NCBI GenBank assembly: GCA_029204045.2 | Contig: CM055063.1 | Location: forward strand, 39,961,562 to 40,025,561 | DNA: 64,000 nt | Source of the DNA: Tillandsia leiboldiana | Taxonomy: Eukaryota; Streptophyta; Magnoliopsida; Poales; Bromeliaceae | Reading direction: 5' to 3' | Part shown: in pieces, positions 12,272-23,020 of the stretch | Layout of the letters: each line of letters opens with the position of its first letter | Position numbering within the stretch: the stretch's first letter is position 1 | Position numbers and translations under genes: made by a program | Notes under the pieces: model-generated | The model's database searches: none | Told to the model about the DNA's origin: nothing | The model's input: only the letters and a program-made list of their open reading frames with translations

Positions 12272-15200
12272 AAAAAGCCTGTAGGCACAAAATTAATACT
12301 AAAATCTGTAGTATTTTACAGTAGATCAGGTGGCAAGAACGTATCAATTCTACGAGCTTATATTTTAATTCTCTTTTTTTTTTTTTTGCTAGAATCGAGT
12401 GAAAGTTATCAAATGCTGTTGAAATATTTTGAAATTGGTTAAAACTGATTGATTGAAGCAAGAGTTTGATAATGGTTAAAACCAATTAGAGCCATTGAAA
12501 TTTTGGTCAAATATTAGCAGAACAAGCCTAATTTGTGTTTGAAACTGTGTTTCAGTTCAGTCCTAGTTAAAACCACTCATCTGAGTCAAAACTTGAAGCC
12601 TTTTCTGCTTGCTAGGTGTGCCAAGTCCTTGTTCAGTGGACTTTCATGTTTCCCCATCTAAAGTTTCATTAGAATGTGGGAGGCTGAGTACAGCTTTAAA
12701 AGAAGTTGAAAAAGTACCTTCAGAATACTCGTTCTCGTTGTTCTAACTTCTATTTGGATTTTTGTGACGGCAAAGTTTTTTTGTATGCAAGTTGGATTGT
12801 CATAGAAGATGCTAAAGTGTAGCTTATTAAGGCAGTTATTCTGGGGCTTTTGAATTTTCAGTTGTGCTAGTTTATCTCGCATGTTTTAGGCTAATTATTG
12901 GGGACTAGCTTGTATTTCACTAGTTAAAAGGTAGACTAAAAAGGTAAATCTGCTATGCATAGGGAAAAGAGTATCTTTTTCATTAGTAGTACTGTTATTG
13001 TATTGTTTTTTTAGTTAAATTGAATGGACTAGTTGCTAGATGAACTTACCTGTCGAAGAAAAGTAAGGGGTACAGTGAATCCTGAAGTTTAAACTAGCAT
13101 CGTCAGAAGAAAATGGATAGCTATTTCAAATGCATAATATCATTATTAATACTCTGCTACTTTAATTAGATTTATGGAGTCAAATAAGTTTTTGTATGTA
13201 CAACTTTCCAGCGCTGTAGTTTTTGTCGAAAAGTTGAATTTAGAGACAGGTGACTAACATTTTCTATGTTTATTCATATATAGGACTTGCTTGGTAAGTG
13301 TTTCATAGGAAAATGCTTTAAACGAAATTGCGGTAAATTGTGATCTTGACTGATGATTTTTCGTGCACTGTTATTTCCTTGCAAACTGCATTGTTAAATA
13401 ATACGAAACAACCGTTTTTCTCCAAAAGCTTAAGCTAGTAGAGAACGGTGTTTTTATATTTTTATATTTAATACTCCTCACATCTGGACTAAAGACTTTT
13501 TGATAGGCTTAGGACGTGGATTTGAATTACATGGGAGGAAATTAATTATTCTAAGAGCTTGGCGTTACTTGAACTCAGAAGCTGTTGCTCTGATATCATG
13601 TTAAATAATACGGAACACCTGCTTTTTTCCAAAAGCTTTAGTTATCGGAGAATAATGGTTGTTTCATATAATTTATGGTTGGTGCTTAGTTAGTGATTCC
13701 AGTTTATTGGTAAAGATTACATTCTATAATTGTAGAAAAAATACATTGGATTAATTTATTTATGTAGTATTATTTATGAAGAAAGGAGACTTACACATGG
13801 AATATAAGCATCTAATAAGATCCATCTAGATAGTCAATATTAACTCTCTAGTCTTTAGGTTCCCAACTCTGATATACTACTCTCAGCATCTGAAATCCTG
13901 TACTAGTCTTAAGTACTAGCATCTGAACTGACATCTTAGGCACTACAGAGAGGCCCTTTATGGAGCTTCATTTCAATTTTACTTTGAATCTAATGCATAT
14001 TTTTGACATAAGCTCCCCCCAATTATACCCATTGTCCTTCAGCACATTTTACGTACTCTTTAAAGACAACCTCAAAAGAATGAGGAAAAACCGTCTGAAT
14101 AGTTGAGACATGTTTCTTTTGACTAGTTATGGACAAAGAAAGCGGCTCAACCAGAGTATTGATGAATGGGTTTGTAGAGATGGTTAACAAATATCTTTTA
14201 CATTAATTTTTGCTACAATTTTCACACTTAATATATGCTTGATAAATTTATCTTTTCTCTTTGTGAACTTGCAAATGTACAATGATAGAAGCTGATGCTA
14301 TCTTTTGGATTAATCATGCAGCATATTTTTTCATTTTTATTGCCATGCTGTCTAAGTTGTATATGCTAATTGCATCTTTCTGATGATTGTTCTGTTTGAT
14401 TGTCAGGTATAACACTTTTTGTGGTTATCCGCCTGAGGTGGTAAAGAAAATGCCAAAGAAAGATCTTGCTGAGGAGGTACATTTGTTTATTAGTTCCTTG
14501 TTTTTTACTGTTTTTGAGTAGACTCTGTTTGGGTTGCTATTTATCTGAGAATTTCAGCACCTCATAATATTTATAAATCCTTCTTATAATTTCCATATAC
14601 AACCTCAGGTTTGGAGACTTCAAGCTGCTCTGGGTGAACAGACTGAAATCACAAAGTGTACCAAGCAAGAATATGAAAGGCTTCAAAATGTACATTCCTT
14701 CCCCTGAAATCTCTTTATATTGCAATATAAACTTATTTTTCCAGCTCTTCTATGCATTTTAGTCGATTAACGCTTACAGCATGCATTCTGTTTGCCTTCT
14801 ATTATCATGCCCTAATTTTTTGGTTTAGTAAGAAAGAAATTCATGGTGGATCGTTATATGGGTGTATTGAATTCATATGATAATAGTTTACCGTCTCCTT
14901 AGGTCATCATGTGCACACTAATATGAGTTTTGATTTTGTGGAGCAATACTTGAGATATGTCTATATGTTTTCTCAAGTTCATAGATGTCAAAGGATATTA
15001 TTTATAGGGGCCATTTGGTTCAAAATTTGTAATATTATGGAATGTTGAATATTTTATATTTGGAAAGGCAAGTTTGTTCCTTGCTTGTCAAGCCATTTGG
15101 ATTGGAAGGTTGTTAAAATCTAGTATATTCTTATTAATGGACTATATTAATGATTCCCATCAAGTATTGGAAATTAGAATATCTTTTAATCCATGCTAAT

Positions 15201-18200
15201 CTAGTATTCATACCTGTCACGCCCCGGGATTTGAAAAGCAGTCTAATTTTTTTTTTATAGATCAGAGTTAAAATGTTATTCCCAGGACGTGGGCAGATCC
15301 GCCACGCACATAGGGAATTCCCAGTTCAAACGGACGGAGTCTCTCCTATATACGCACGGCTAGGCAAGTACAATAAGCACAATCAGAAAAACTAAATAAC
15401 TTAAACAATAATCCAACATAACTGAAAACTAAATAACATACTAAATGTCATATGTGGAATCTCAAATAATCTAAGTAGCATGATAAGTCATAAACAGGAA
15501 CAAGAATCTCTGAAATATAAGCAAGGTATGGTAAAAGGCCAGCTCTCTAGCTAGCAAGTAGGGACAGTTCTATCACGTGAACCTCACATCATCGTCCCTA
15601 CTGCTCACCACCCGACAGACCTGAAAATGGATCACCAAAGGGTGTGAGATATAACTAAATGTATCCCAGGTACAACGAGTCGGAAGCGAGCAAGTCGTAC
15701 CTACTGGTATACAATAATCAAAAGGCGGTAAAGCAGATATGTAGCAAATACTGTAAGAGCTGATATGAAAGCAAAAACTCTAAGAGCTAATGATATGAAA
15801 GCAATAACTGTAAAAGCTAATATGCGTCAAGTGTACGATAATCATCCAATCCAATCATGTGCCACTGTTGGTCACTAGGACCTTAGGCTAGTACTTGACC
15901 AAAACTGACATGTACTCCACACCTGCTGACTATAAATGGGGCTCAATATCACCCGATCCCACAAGTGCAACACTAAGACGGGCTCACTGGTCAATCAGAC
16001 CACTCTACTGGTAAAGAATACCAAAACGAGAGCCAGCCCGCTGGTTTACGTGAAATGTACAGTTGGTGCAAGGCGATCTCAATATGGATGTTCAAGCTCG
16101 CGGTCGGAAGACCGGAATGCGGTGAATAGCTGGGAACTCCCATACGGGATCCAGAATAAATCATAGTGCCAACAAATGCCATAATGACAATAATATCCTC
16201 CTCTGTCATGCAGAATAATCTGGATATAATGACAACAGTATAAAAATAGCAGGAGATATCTATCAAACAATAACTGGAAGTGTTTACTAATACTGAGAAT
16301 ATAATGGCATGTAGATATAAAACAGAGGTAAGTCATAATGCGGAAATGAAATAACTGAAGGACTAGCAAAATAACCAATGGTCCGATCGACTACGGTACC
16401 CAATCAGGTTACACAATGCCAATGCTTCATGAAATCCGCTGCTCAGCTCGCGCAGAGGCTCCTGACTGCTCGGGCCTCAATCACAACCATATGTCAGTAA
16501 CTGACTCACTTATACCCAACCCACTAACTCACAGTGTACAAAATGGTTAAACCACCGACTTAAGTTAAGTCCCGGGATTCGCAGGAAATTCCGATAATCT
16601 GCCGATCGACTGATAACGGTTTGATTAGTGCCTACAGGCTGCCGAATTGTATGAAACTTCACCTGCTGCCCCGGAACGTTTCGTTTAAGGTGTCCGGACA
16701 GCCACAACTAACACTGTGCCATAATTACCGTAAACTGCACCCGGATTCGCCGATTTCGGCTTTGGAAGTCACCGATGAGAAACGGAAGTGACTGGATTAG
16801 CCAGGATAGCATCGGGAACAGCCAGGAACGCCTGTCACTCATAATTGATCCCCTGATTTGTTCGGATCGCGCGTTTCGCGCTGAAACAACGACAAATCGG
16901 CGGTTTCGCAGATTTACGGCACAATAATCAATTTTGACTTAACGAAAGCCATCGGACCCTGAACGAAATGCCCAGAAGTCACAAGCACACTGCCCGAGGC
17001 AGCCCACATGGCTAGAATTGCAACTAGAGTCCTAGGGGTTCAAGAAATTGAATAATAACGCTAAAATTGTGATATTTTGGCTTGTTACCTGAGTCCGAAG
17101 ACTTTTGGATCGATCCGAGGGTTTCAGCAGATGGGCCTCAACTTATTGAAGCCCGTGCTCACTGTCCGAAGGTCACCCGAAGTCCGAATAGTGCTTAGGG
17201 TCAACTTACAATAGGCATCCATGGCTCAAGTTGTGATTTATGCATAAACAACTAACCATGATGCAATTTGGAGTGAGCACCAGGAGGGTTGAGAGGCTTA
17301 CCTCATTGTGATCGGAGAGGCGCCGGAGTGGTCACCGGAGCAAGGTGGCCAAGGACAAAGCAACCAAGGGCTGAGTTAGCTTACAACAACTTAGGCTCCG
17401 GTGATTAACTAAGACAAGCAGCAGTGACAGGGGTGCTACCGAGTCCGGTGCCAGTGTCAGGTGGCGGCGGATGGTCGGAAAGAAGACTTGCGTCCAAACC
17501 AAACAGCAAGAATGGAGGGAGGAGAATCCAGCGGCCTAGGGTTTCGCGCAAGGGCATTGGTAGGCTTGTATCGACGTGGGGGAGCTAGCTAGACCGTTGG
17601 CTGGCGGCGCAGGACCAAGCTCGGCCAAACGCTAGGTGCAGGAATCTAGGGTTTCGATTTGCAATCTCTAGGCCGAATGAGAAGGCCTGAGACTTCGTGG
17701 ATGGCTTTTAGGGATCCAACAGAATGTGACCTTCAACTTGTTCCCCCGTAGAAGCCTTGGAGGCGGCGCGCGAAGAACTCCGGCCAAATTAGGTTTCCGA
17801 CGTCTTCCTTGCTCCCGCCCGTTAACCAGAGGATTCCAGGCCTCGGGGCTGCGCAGGGAAAGTCTCAGGGAGATGAGAAGGAGAGTGGGGGTGGTTCTTG
17901 GCAACTAAAACCAGAGAAGAGAGAGGTTGGCTCATCTTTGATCCGAGGAAGAAGAAGAAGTTCTTCTTCTTCGGCGTCGTGCAGCTACGGCAGGTAGCCA
18001 GGCTCCTCGGGGAGAGTCCAGAGGGGGGGAATGAAGGCCATAGAGGAGGCTGGGAGCAGTTTGAAGTTGATTGGTGCACACCTCTTCCACCGCACCTGAG
18101 ATCCACACAAAGGTTGGATTTTTCTCTCTTTTTCGTCGACGGTGAGGGGCGGCCAACGGTGGCAGCGTTCGGGAGAGGTGAAGAGAAGAGAGAGAGGCGT

Positions 18201-21200
18201 GGGAAGAGGGTTTGAGTGATTGCTCTGCAACTAGGGTTTCCTCTTCCCTAGAGCAGAGTTATATAGAATTATGTAAAACTTGCAAAAAGGTCCTCGATCT
18301 CTTTGAATTTTTACATGAGTCCTTGCCCAGAGATACAATAGGCTGAGTGGCCCCTCATACGATTTCACGCATTTCGATGCATAAAATATAGGGTTCCTAA
18401 CAAAAATACATAGTAAAAACAATGTATTTCATGCTTTTCGAGGCTTTTGGCTCGTCGAATTCGAAAACGGACGTCGCCACGTCGTTCATCTCGACGAGAC
18501 CGTTCAAGTGGCGATTTTGTTTCGTCATGATCGGACTCTGCTAGGTCAGGTTAGCTATTTGTTCAGGAACACCCCGATAATTCGAATTTTTGAATAATAA
18601 AATCCCAGAAATTCAAATTCAAATTCAATTTTTTTTTTCAATTTAAATTTCATGGTTATTACAATACCTCCAAGAAATCTATAATAATTCCACTACTTCA
18701 CTAACACCTAGTATTCATACCCAACTTGGATTTGAATATTTTCAATAGAAAATATGGAGGATTATCGAAATATTACAAACCGTGAACCAAACCGGGCATA
18801 TAGTAAGAAAATTATGATATAAGTTGTGTGCAACCAATAATTGTTTTTACCACCTAGTTCTTATCTGAACAACATAGAATAGGTTATAGGCAAGGATTTA
18901 AATACTCATCGGCACGGTTCGTATCTACCATGCCGTATCGTGCCAACAAGATACCCGCACGATACATCCCCCATACTGATGGCATAGCTGAAAACTCTAT
19001 TTTATTTAAATAACTAAGTAATTTTTTAATAAAGTTCAAAAGATTTGATAAAAATATGTAATAAGTAATTAAACATTTTTGTTGCTAAAGAAAATAAATA
19101 TTTCGTGCCATTATCTGTCGGCACGTGTATTTTTTGTGACAGGCATTCATCGGCACTGTTTGGCACGCACCGTGCCGGCAAGTTTTCGGCACGACCCCGT
19201 GCCATAACACTTAAATCTTTGGTTATAGGACAACTCAATGATGAGAAAACAACTCAATGATGAGAAACTCGACAGAAATTGTAATGTAGGACGGAATGTA
19301 GGATCCTAGAGGGCCTTAAAATATAATTTATAATTTATAATTTTTTTGATAACTTTTGAATTTCTAAAAATTTTTGAAATATTTTTAATTTTTAAAAAAG
19401 GTTTTGGAATTAAAAAAAAGAAATTATGAAATTACAAAATTAAAGAAAAATAGAAGAAGGTTCAGAAAAATAAAAAAAGGAAAAAAAAATAGAAAAGATA
19501 ATTAGGACTCACTCTTGAACCGAACTCGCTTCGGGACTGGACTTATTTCAGGACGATGCATTTGCGAAGGAAAAAAAAGGCATCATTTTCAAATCATTTG
19601 TCTTCATTATAGTTTCATAAATTCATATTTATAATCGTATAAAGAAGTCGTATGCCTTAGCTATACATAACCAACTTAGGATTTAATCTTATCCTAAGTA
19701 ACCAAATTAGAAAAACCTTATATAGAGATTAACTGAATAATAAAAATATGAAAATAAATGCTAACTAAAAGATAAGATCAACTACTCTAATATGATTTTT
19801 TTTAAAAATGAATTCAATCAATTTAAACTGATCAACCAAATCGGTCAGGCCAGTGCTGTATCATTTGCTTTCACTGCAAAGAATTTCGCCCTCGAGGTCA
19901 GTAAGATTTGTAGGGTGATAGGAAACAAATAAGTGTGCAGAATAAAATGATTTAGCTCAATGCCTGCATGTCGAACAACCTGTATCATCAGAGTCTTCAG
20001 GTTGGTGTTGACGTAGGAATGACTAATAAGTCGGTGAGGCTTCATAAGGATTGATATTAAGGAGGAAAGTGTTTTCGGTGCAATTTGAAGTCACGTGTGG
20101 AGGACTTATATTGCTAGGGCAATGAGGGTAACTCGATTTGTAATCTTACCTCTTCAACACGCTCATCTACTTTAGCTTTATGATTTAACTGCGGATGCTC
20201 AAAATCTAACTCGGTCACATCTAGAATTTTTTTGCAATCGGATGGTGTGGATGGAAATGGATCAAAATTATCGAATTAGTGCTATTGGTGGCATACTCTG
20301 CTTAGCTTTATCTTTTTTAGTTGGATCCATTGATACTCATCTCTGACCTTATCCATTCATTGAAAATCATCTTCAATAATTTTAGCATCATCTTCGATAT
20401 ATTTCAACCTCTTTTTTTTGTCCTCCAAAAATATAATCCAAAATATTTTTTTAAAATTAAGATGAGATATTTGTCTATACTACCTTCTCAATTTCCATCT
20501 GAATATCGTTTCTTTTTCTCTCAAAGTAGGATTTCTAACCGTAGGATCATTCATCAAATTCGACTTTTGTCATCTCATATAGTTCTTTCAATAACTTTAT
20601 ATAACTCTATATGTATTCCTTTTCTTTTGCCATACTTCTGGAAAACTTTTTAAGACATTCTTTTGTATCCATGATTTTTTTTTATTCTCTCCATTTTTTT
20701 TTTCCATAAACTTATCTTTTTTCCTTTTTTTCACTCCACTTTTTTTTTGCTATACTTTTTCTCACTTTTTTTTGTCTATTCTCATCATGTTTTCTTCCAC
20801 AAGCCCAAAATTTTTGACGAAACGGAACCGTCAAATAGCCTAAGCTCTGATGCCAAATCTAATGCAGGGGAAAGGGTTTAAAATTATGAATATCTCAAGT
20901 TGAATGCAAAATTCTGTTAATTGAGACTTTCTAATGCAACTATATGTATAGGCACAACAAGACGTAAAACATAGATGCAAAAAAGAATAGTTTATGAATG
21001 AAAAATCATAAAACTGCACGATTAAAAAAAATCAAATGAAAGATTAAATTTAAAATAGAAAATTGAGATAGGAAATTGTACCATTGAGAAATCTGCAGAT
21101 GGAATAAGCGAACATAAGCACTGAATAGGAGCCATCAAATCCCTACCGATCAATCCAGCGCTGTCTCTGTTAGAACACCTTCTGTGGGCAAAGCGGAATA

Positions 21201-23020
21201 GTCTCAGGAAGAAGGAAAAAAAAAGAAAAAGAGATTGAAAGAATTAGGGTTAGGAAAAATATTGTAGTAGAGGAAGATGACGATAGATCCCAACGACCGA
21301 ATCGATCGAGAAAGAGGATGTGAGCACAGCTTCGATCAACAGATTGAAGGTTTGAAAGAGAAAATCGATGTCGCGGTTGAAGGTGAAGAAGCGTAGTCGA
21401 GGCAATTTGTATAGGTTGAGGACGAGGGCGATGGCTAGGGCATGCGGCAAGACCCCTTGTTGATCACGCGAGGGCGGATGGTGTCGTCAGGATGCTCGAT
21501 CAGCTTTGGAGGGTCCACCAAGGATCGGGGCCGTTGGGGGTGCGATTCCTCTAACAGGAACGTCGACATCTTTTTTTTCTTTTTTTGACATGGTTTTGAG
21601 AACTGAATGGACCGGATTTTTGTGGGTTTGAACTTGTTAATGAAAACGATCCACTAAGCTTCTCTCATTTGTTCCTTGCTCAAATGACATCGGAATCTTG
21701 CAAGAAGATACTCGAATCGAAGAGAAATAAAGGTAGAATAAAATAAGGAAACTCACTCCCTACGGATTCACTCCGGTCAATGCGAAATTGCGAAGGAAAA
21801 TGTCAGAGAACACATCTCAATAAAGTGGAATTTTTATAATAATAATGCATGTATCGTACTGATGATGGTCAAGGCCATATTTATAGAATTTCCTACTACC
21901 AAACTCAAAACAATTCGATAAAACATTTTTAACTAGAACACCAATATTCACTTAAATCCAAATAATATTTAAAACAGAAAATAACAATTAAAATATCTAA
22001 ACCTATCCATAACCATTCAAAAACCGGCTTGAACTCAAGTCACACCCAACGTCTTGAACGATGATGCGATGACATCATCAAGCCAGATACTTGGTTTGCG
22101 ACGACGGTGGCGGACATAAGCCTGAAATGGGTTCGGGTCCGCATCAAACTGATTATTGTTTTCTGTACTACCTATTTGCAACTTGAAATAATCTTATAGA
22201 AATAAGTGACATTTCCTGGGAAAGAATACTCAAAACATTAGGACTGACTTTGAATATCCAAGGCCAGTTGGCCGGTAAAGTTGTTTTCATTTAGCATCAA
22301 ATGCGAAGCTTCAGTATGACTTGATTCTTTTCTGTTTCATGAAATCAGAAAGATGGCAGGAAAATGGATATTTGACTTGTCATCTGGTGCAGATTAATGA
22401 CATTTGATCTGGAGTTTTACCTGACCTAAAACCCAGCAGTCTCAAGTCTACTTGCTGTGACTTGAGCTGAATTAGCAACCCTTTTTACTTTGAAGGAGCT
22501 CCAGTAGTTTGCTTGCAGAAGTATTTCTCTCTTTCTGGTTTTGATTATTGTGCGATTCTGTCTTTGTTTATAGCTTGCTAGCTGTGTATTCTTTCTCATT
22601 TGATTTAATCCATTGTCTATGGTCCACCTTTCTTTAAGAACAAAAAGCTAAAAGATGAATGGTTTCTTCTCTGTAAATTAACTCTGGTGCTTTATCATGT
22701 GTTTTTCTCATTTCAGGAGAAAGTCCTTTGTAGGGTTTGCTATGAGGGAGAGATATGCATGGTCCTCCTCCCCTGCCGCCACCGCACTCTGTGCAAGTAT
22801 GCTTCTGTTCCTTTCCCCCCTTATTCAGGGGGTTATGTATTAATATGCAACAGCTGCTCATTTGTAACTTCTTAATGGGCATTTTTTTATCCCTCATTCG
22901 GTATATATTTTTTTACTGTCTCATATCCTGATTCCCTGTAGGCCATGCGCTGAGAAGTGTAAGAAGTGCCCCATATGTCGAATCCCGATCGAGGAGCGCA
23001 TGCCTGTATATGATGTCTAA
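1461..23020 (+). CDS. Transmembrane Fragile-X-F-associated-like RING finger protein, 3' part (11 exons, 5' end outside window)
   Basis: Coding exons: 1461-1545, 4185-4254, 5132-5201, 8207-8252, 8338-8587, 9550-9755, 9888-9962, 14407-14476, 14609-14689, 22717-22796, 22942-23020. Every junction is GT-AG, the phases chain without a break, and the joined 1112 nt end in TAA, giving 369 residues. The protein has several hydrophobic segments (in exons 1, 3, 4-5 and 6), a charged helical stretch (WRLQAALGEQTEITK), then a C3HC4 RING finger: CRVC, PCRH, LCKPC, CPIC. It ends in a short acidic tail (EERMPVYDV). This order matches the plant TMEM185-like/RING family (recalled example: Arabidopsis At1g68820), whose members have roughly 450-470 residues, so about 100 N-terminal residues with the first membrane segments are missing. 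No match to them was seen in 1-1460. The family is a putative membrane-anchored E3 ubiquitin ligase; activity is inferred from the RING only. All eight zinc ligands are present and no frame damage is seen, so the gene is probably functional. Confidence 0.93.
1546..4184 (+). other. Intron 1 (2.6 kb) with a probable decayed LTR near 1890-2500
   Basis: Between exons 1 and 2. Around 1890-2500 the sequence has LTR-like architecture: a TATATATA box at 2357-2364 followed by a T/C-rich stretch (ctcttctcttttttctcccc). I found no clean ends or target duplication, so it may be an old copia-type LTR. Nothing else is recognised. Confidence 0.4.
4185..4254 (+). CDS. Exon 2 of the RING membrane-protein gene
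   Basis: Acceptor tattcag, donor gtaagt. It encodes MCRALMPGDEESMSDETIWE followed by TLP, one of the most conserved blocks of the family, as an acidic loop between membrane segments. Confidence 0.93.
4255..5131 (+). other. Intron 2 (877 bp), nothing recognised
   Basis: AT-rich intron sequence between exons 2 and 3. I see no repeat ends, RNA gene or coding signal in it. Confidence 0.7.
5132..5201 (+). CDS. Exon 3 of the RING membrane-protein gene
   Basis: Acceptor ttgtcttag, donor gtaaaa. It encodes HFWVAISMVFLVAATTFTLL then KLC, a clear membrane-spanning segment. It ends with one base of a Gly codon. Confidence 0.92.
6770..7304. mobile_element. hAT-type MITE (535 bp)
   Basis: It begins TATGGGTGTCAAGAAAGCTCG and ends in CGGCTCATTTATGCCCCTA, imperfect terminal inverted repeats of the 'TAGGGGTGT...' kind. 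Flanking 8-bp duplications are cttttaat (6762-6769) and ctattaat (7305-7312), seven of eight identical. GAGCT-rich arms flank an AT-rich centre. No transposase frame is present. Confidence 0.75.
7443..7785. repeat. Possible old inverted-repeat (MITE-like) segment
   Basis: The left side (gaactttgcctgatttgcaa) and the inverse of the right side (aaactttaccgtatgcaatt) are similar. No clean target duplication was found, so this is only a candidate. Confidence 0.3.
8207..8252 (+). CDS. Exon 4 of the RING membrane-protein gene (46-nt small exon)
   Basis: Acceptor cttgcag, donor gtaaca. It encodes (G)DVGALGWWDLFINF(G). The exon has split codons on both sides, which fixes both borders. It is far too short to be found as an open frame. 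Confidence 0.92.
8338..8587 (+). CDS. Exon 5 of the RING membrane-protein gene
   Basis: Acceptor ttcttacag, donor gtattt. It encodes IAECFAFLVCTKWSNPMIHK, a variable Ser/His-rich stretch, then RYRDWDSGLVL, CGLQDIGGHIMKIP and a hydrophobic VTFQILLCMRLE. It is the largest exon (83 codons plus one base). Confidence 0.93.
8588..9549 (+). other. Intron 5 (962 bp), nothing recognised
   Basis: AT-rich intron between exons 5 and 6. No repeat ends, RNA gene or coding signal seen. Confidence 0.7.
9550..9755 (+). CDS. Exon 6 of the RING membrane-protein gene
   Basis: Acceptor tatttcag, donor gtagta. It encodes GTPPSARYIPIFALFSPLFI, LQGAGVLFAISRLVEKVVLL and a segment ending DCFAFLHHGS. It holds the last clear membrane-spanning segments before the cytosolic tail. 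Confidence 0.93.
9888..9962 (+). CDS. Exon 7 of the RING membrane-protein gene
   Basis: Acceptor attacag, donor gtattg. It encodes (R)LLGWWSIDEGSKEEQARLF then HAESTG. Phase 2 in and phase 2 out. Confidence 0.92.
11673..12196. mobile_element. Long-arm foldback element
   Basis: The left end (tactatactatctatagtac) and the inverse of the right end (ctataatatctatagtaccc) pair. The match continues inward with interruptions for about 190 bp: the left arm has atcaacgattcataccgtta, the inverted right arm has atcaacgatccacaccgtta, and both then share an aggaataaa block. A transcript in either direction could fold into a long imperfect hairpin. No coding frame is present. Confidence 0.75.
12203..12268. 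repeat. Compound (CT)n(AT)n microsatellite
   Basis: A run of CT dinucleotides passes directly into a run of TA dinucleotides. A shorter run with the same order and the same gcctagctctc lead-in sits on the other side of the foldback element, at about 11628-11662. Confidence 0.9.
13392..13670 (-). mobile_element. TRIM-like miniature LTR element
   Basis: Two direct repeats of about 70 bp start with TGTTAAATAATACG at 13392 and 13599 and share a CCAAAAGCTT block. Immediately left of the second copy, 13587-13598 (gctctgatatca) is a one-mismatch complement of the tRNA-iMet primer site. This is the layout of a minus-strand terminal-repeat retrotransposon in miniature. Outer borders are approximate. 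Confidence 0.55.
14407..14476 (+). CDS. Exon 8 of the RING membrane-protein gene
   Basis: Acceptor ttgtcag, donor gtacat. It encodes YNTFCGYPPEVVKKMPKKDL then AEE. The 4.4-kb intron before it carries the foldback and TRIM-like elements. Confidence 0.93.
14609..14689 (+). CDS. Exon 9 of the RING membrane-protein gene
   Basis: Acceptor aacctcag, donor gtacat. It encodes 27 whole codons, VWRLQAALGEQTEITKCTKQ then EYERLQN, a charged, probably helical linker before the RING. Confidence 0.93.
15215..18663 (-). mobile_element. Solo LTR of a long-LTR Ty3/gypsy element (3449 bp)
   Basis: It starts TGTCACGCCCCGGGATTTG and ends GGTTATTACA, flanked by a perfect 5-bp duplication ATACC (15210-15214 and 18664-18668). 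There is no primer site, internal domain or second LTR, so it is a solo LTR. Other LTRs here that begin TGTCACGCCCC have their primer site to the left, so this one is read on the minus strand. A TATATA box on the minus strand lies near 18257-18264. Open frames at 17668-18230 are on both strands and not recognised as genes. Confidence 0.85.
18891..19221. mobile_element. hAT-type MITE, copy 2
   Basis: It starts CAAGGATTTAAATACTC, ends CACTTAAATCTTTG, and is flanked by a perfect 8-bp duplication GTTATAGG (18883-18890 and 19222-19229). Colinear with the copy at 950-1292, including the internal ttgttgctaaagaaaataaa block and the 'CGGCAC' motifs near both ends. Non-coding. Confidence 0.9.
19480..22146 (-). 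mobile_element. Probable decayed LTR retroelement
   Basis: Position 20844-20855 (gctctgatgcca) is a one-mismatch complement of the tRNA-iMet primer site. A TG starts seven bases to the right at 20863, and a CA-ending candidate border lies at 22146, giving a possible 5' LTR of about 1.28 kb on the minus strand. The internal side (to about 19480) is AT-rich with no recognisable protein. The second LTR and target duplication were not found. Confidence 0.35.
22717..22796 (+). CDS. Exon 10, first half of the RING finger
   Basis: Acceptor atttcag, donor gtatgc. It encodes EKVLCRVCYEGEICMVLLPC then RHRTLC, giving zinc ligands 1-5 of the C3HC4 pattern. It ends with two bases of a Lys codon. The preceding intron is 8027 bp. 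Confidence 0.94.
22942..23020 (+). CDS. Exon 11, second half of the RING finger and stop codon
   Basis: Acceptor ccctgtag. It encodes PCAEKCKKCPICRIPIEERM then PVYDV and TAA, giving the last three zinc ligands and the conserved C-terminus. The final intron is only 145 bp. Confidence 0.94.

Larger units (their letters stand above)
9963..14406 (+). other. Intron 7 (4.4 kb)
   Basis: Holds the foldback element (11673-12196), a CT/AT microsatellite (12203-12268) and a TRIM-like element (13392-13670). Sequence at 9963-11630 and 13680-14406 is AT-rich and not recognised. Confidence 0.7.
14690..22716 (+). other. Intron 9 (8.0 kb) between the linker exon and the RING exons
   Basis: Contains the 3.45-kb solo LTR, the second hAT MITE copy and a probable minus-strand retroelement relic (about 19480-22146). 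The remaining 14690-15209 and 22147-22716 show nothing I recognise. Confidence 0.8.
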
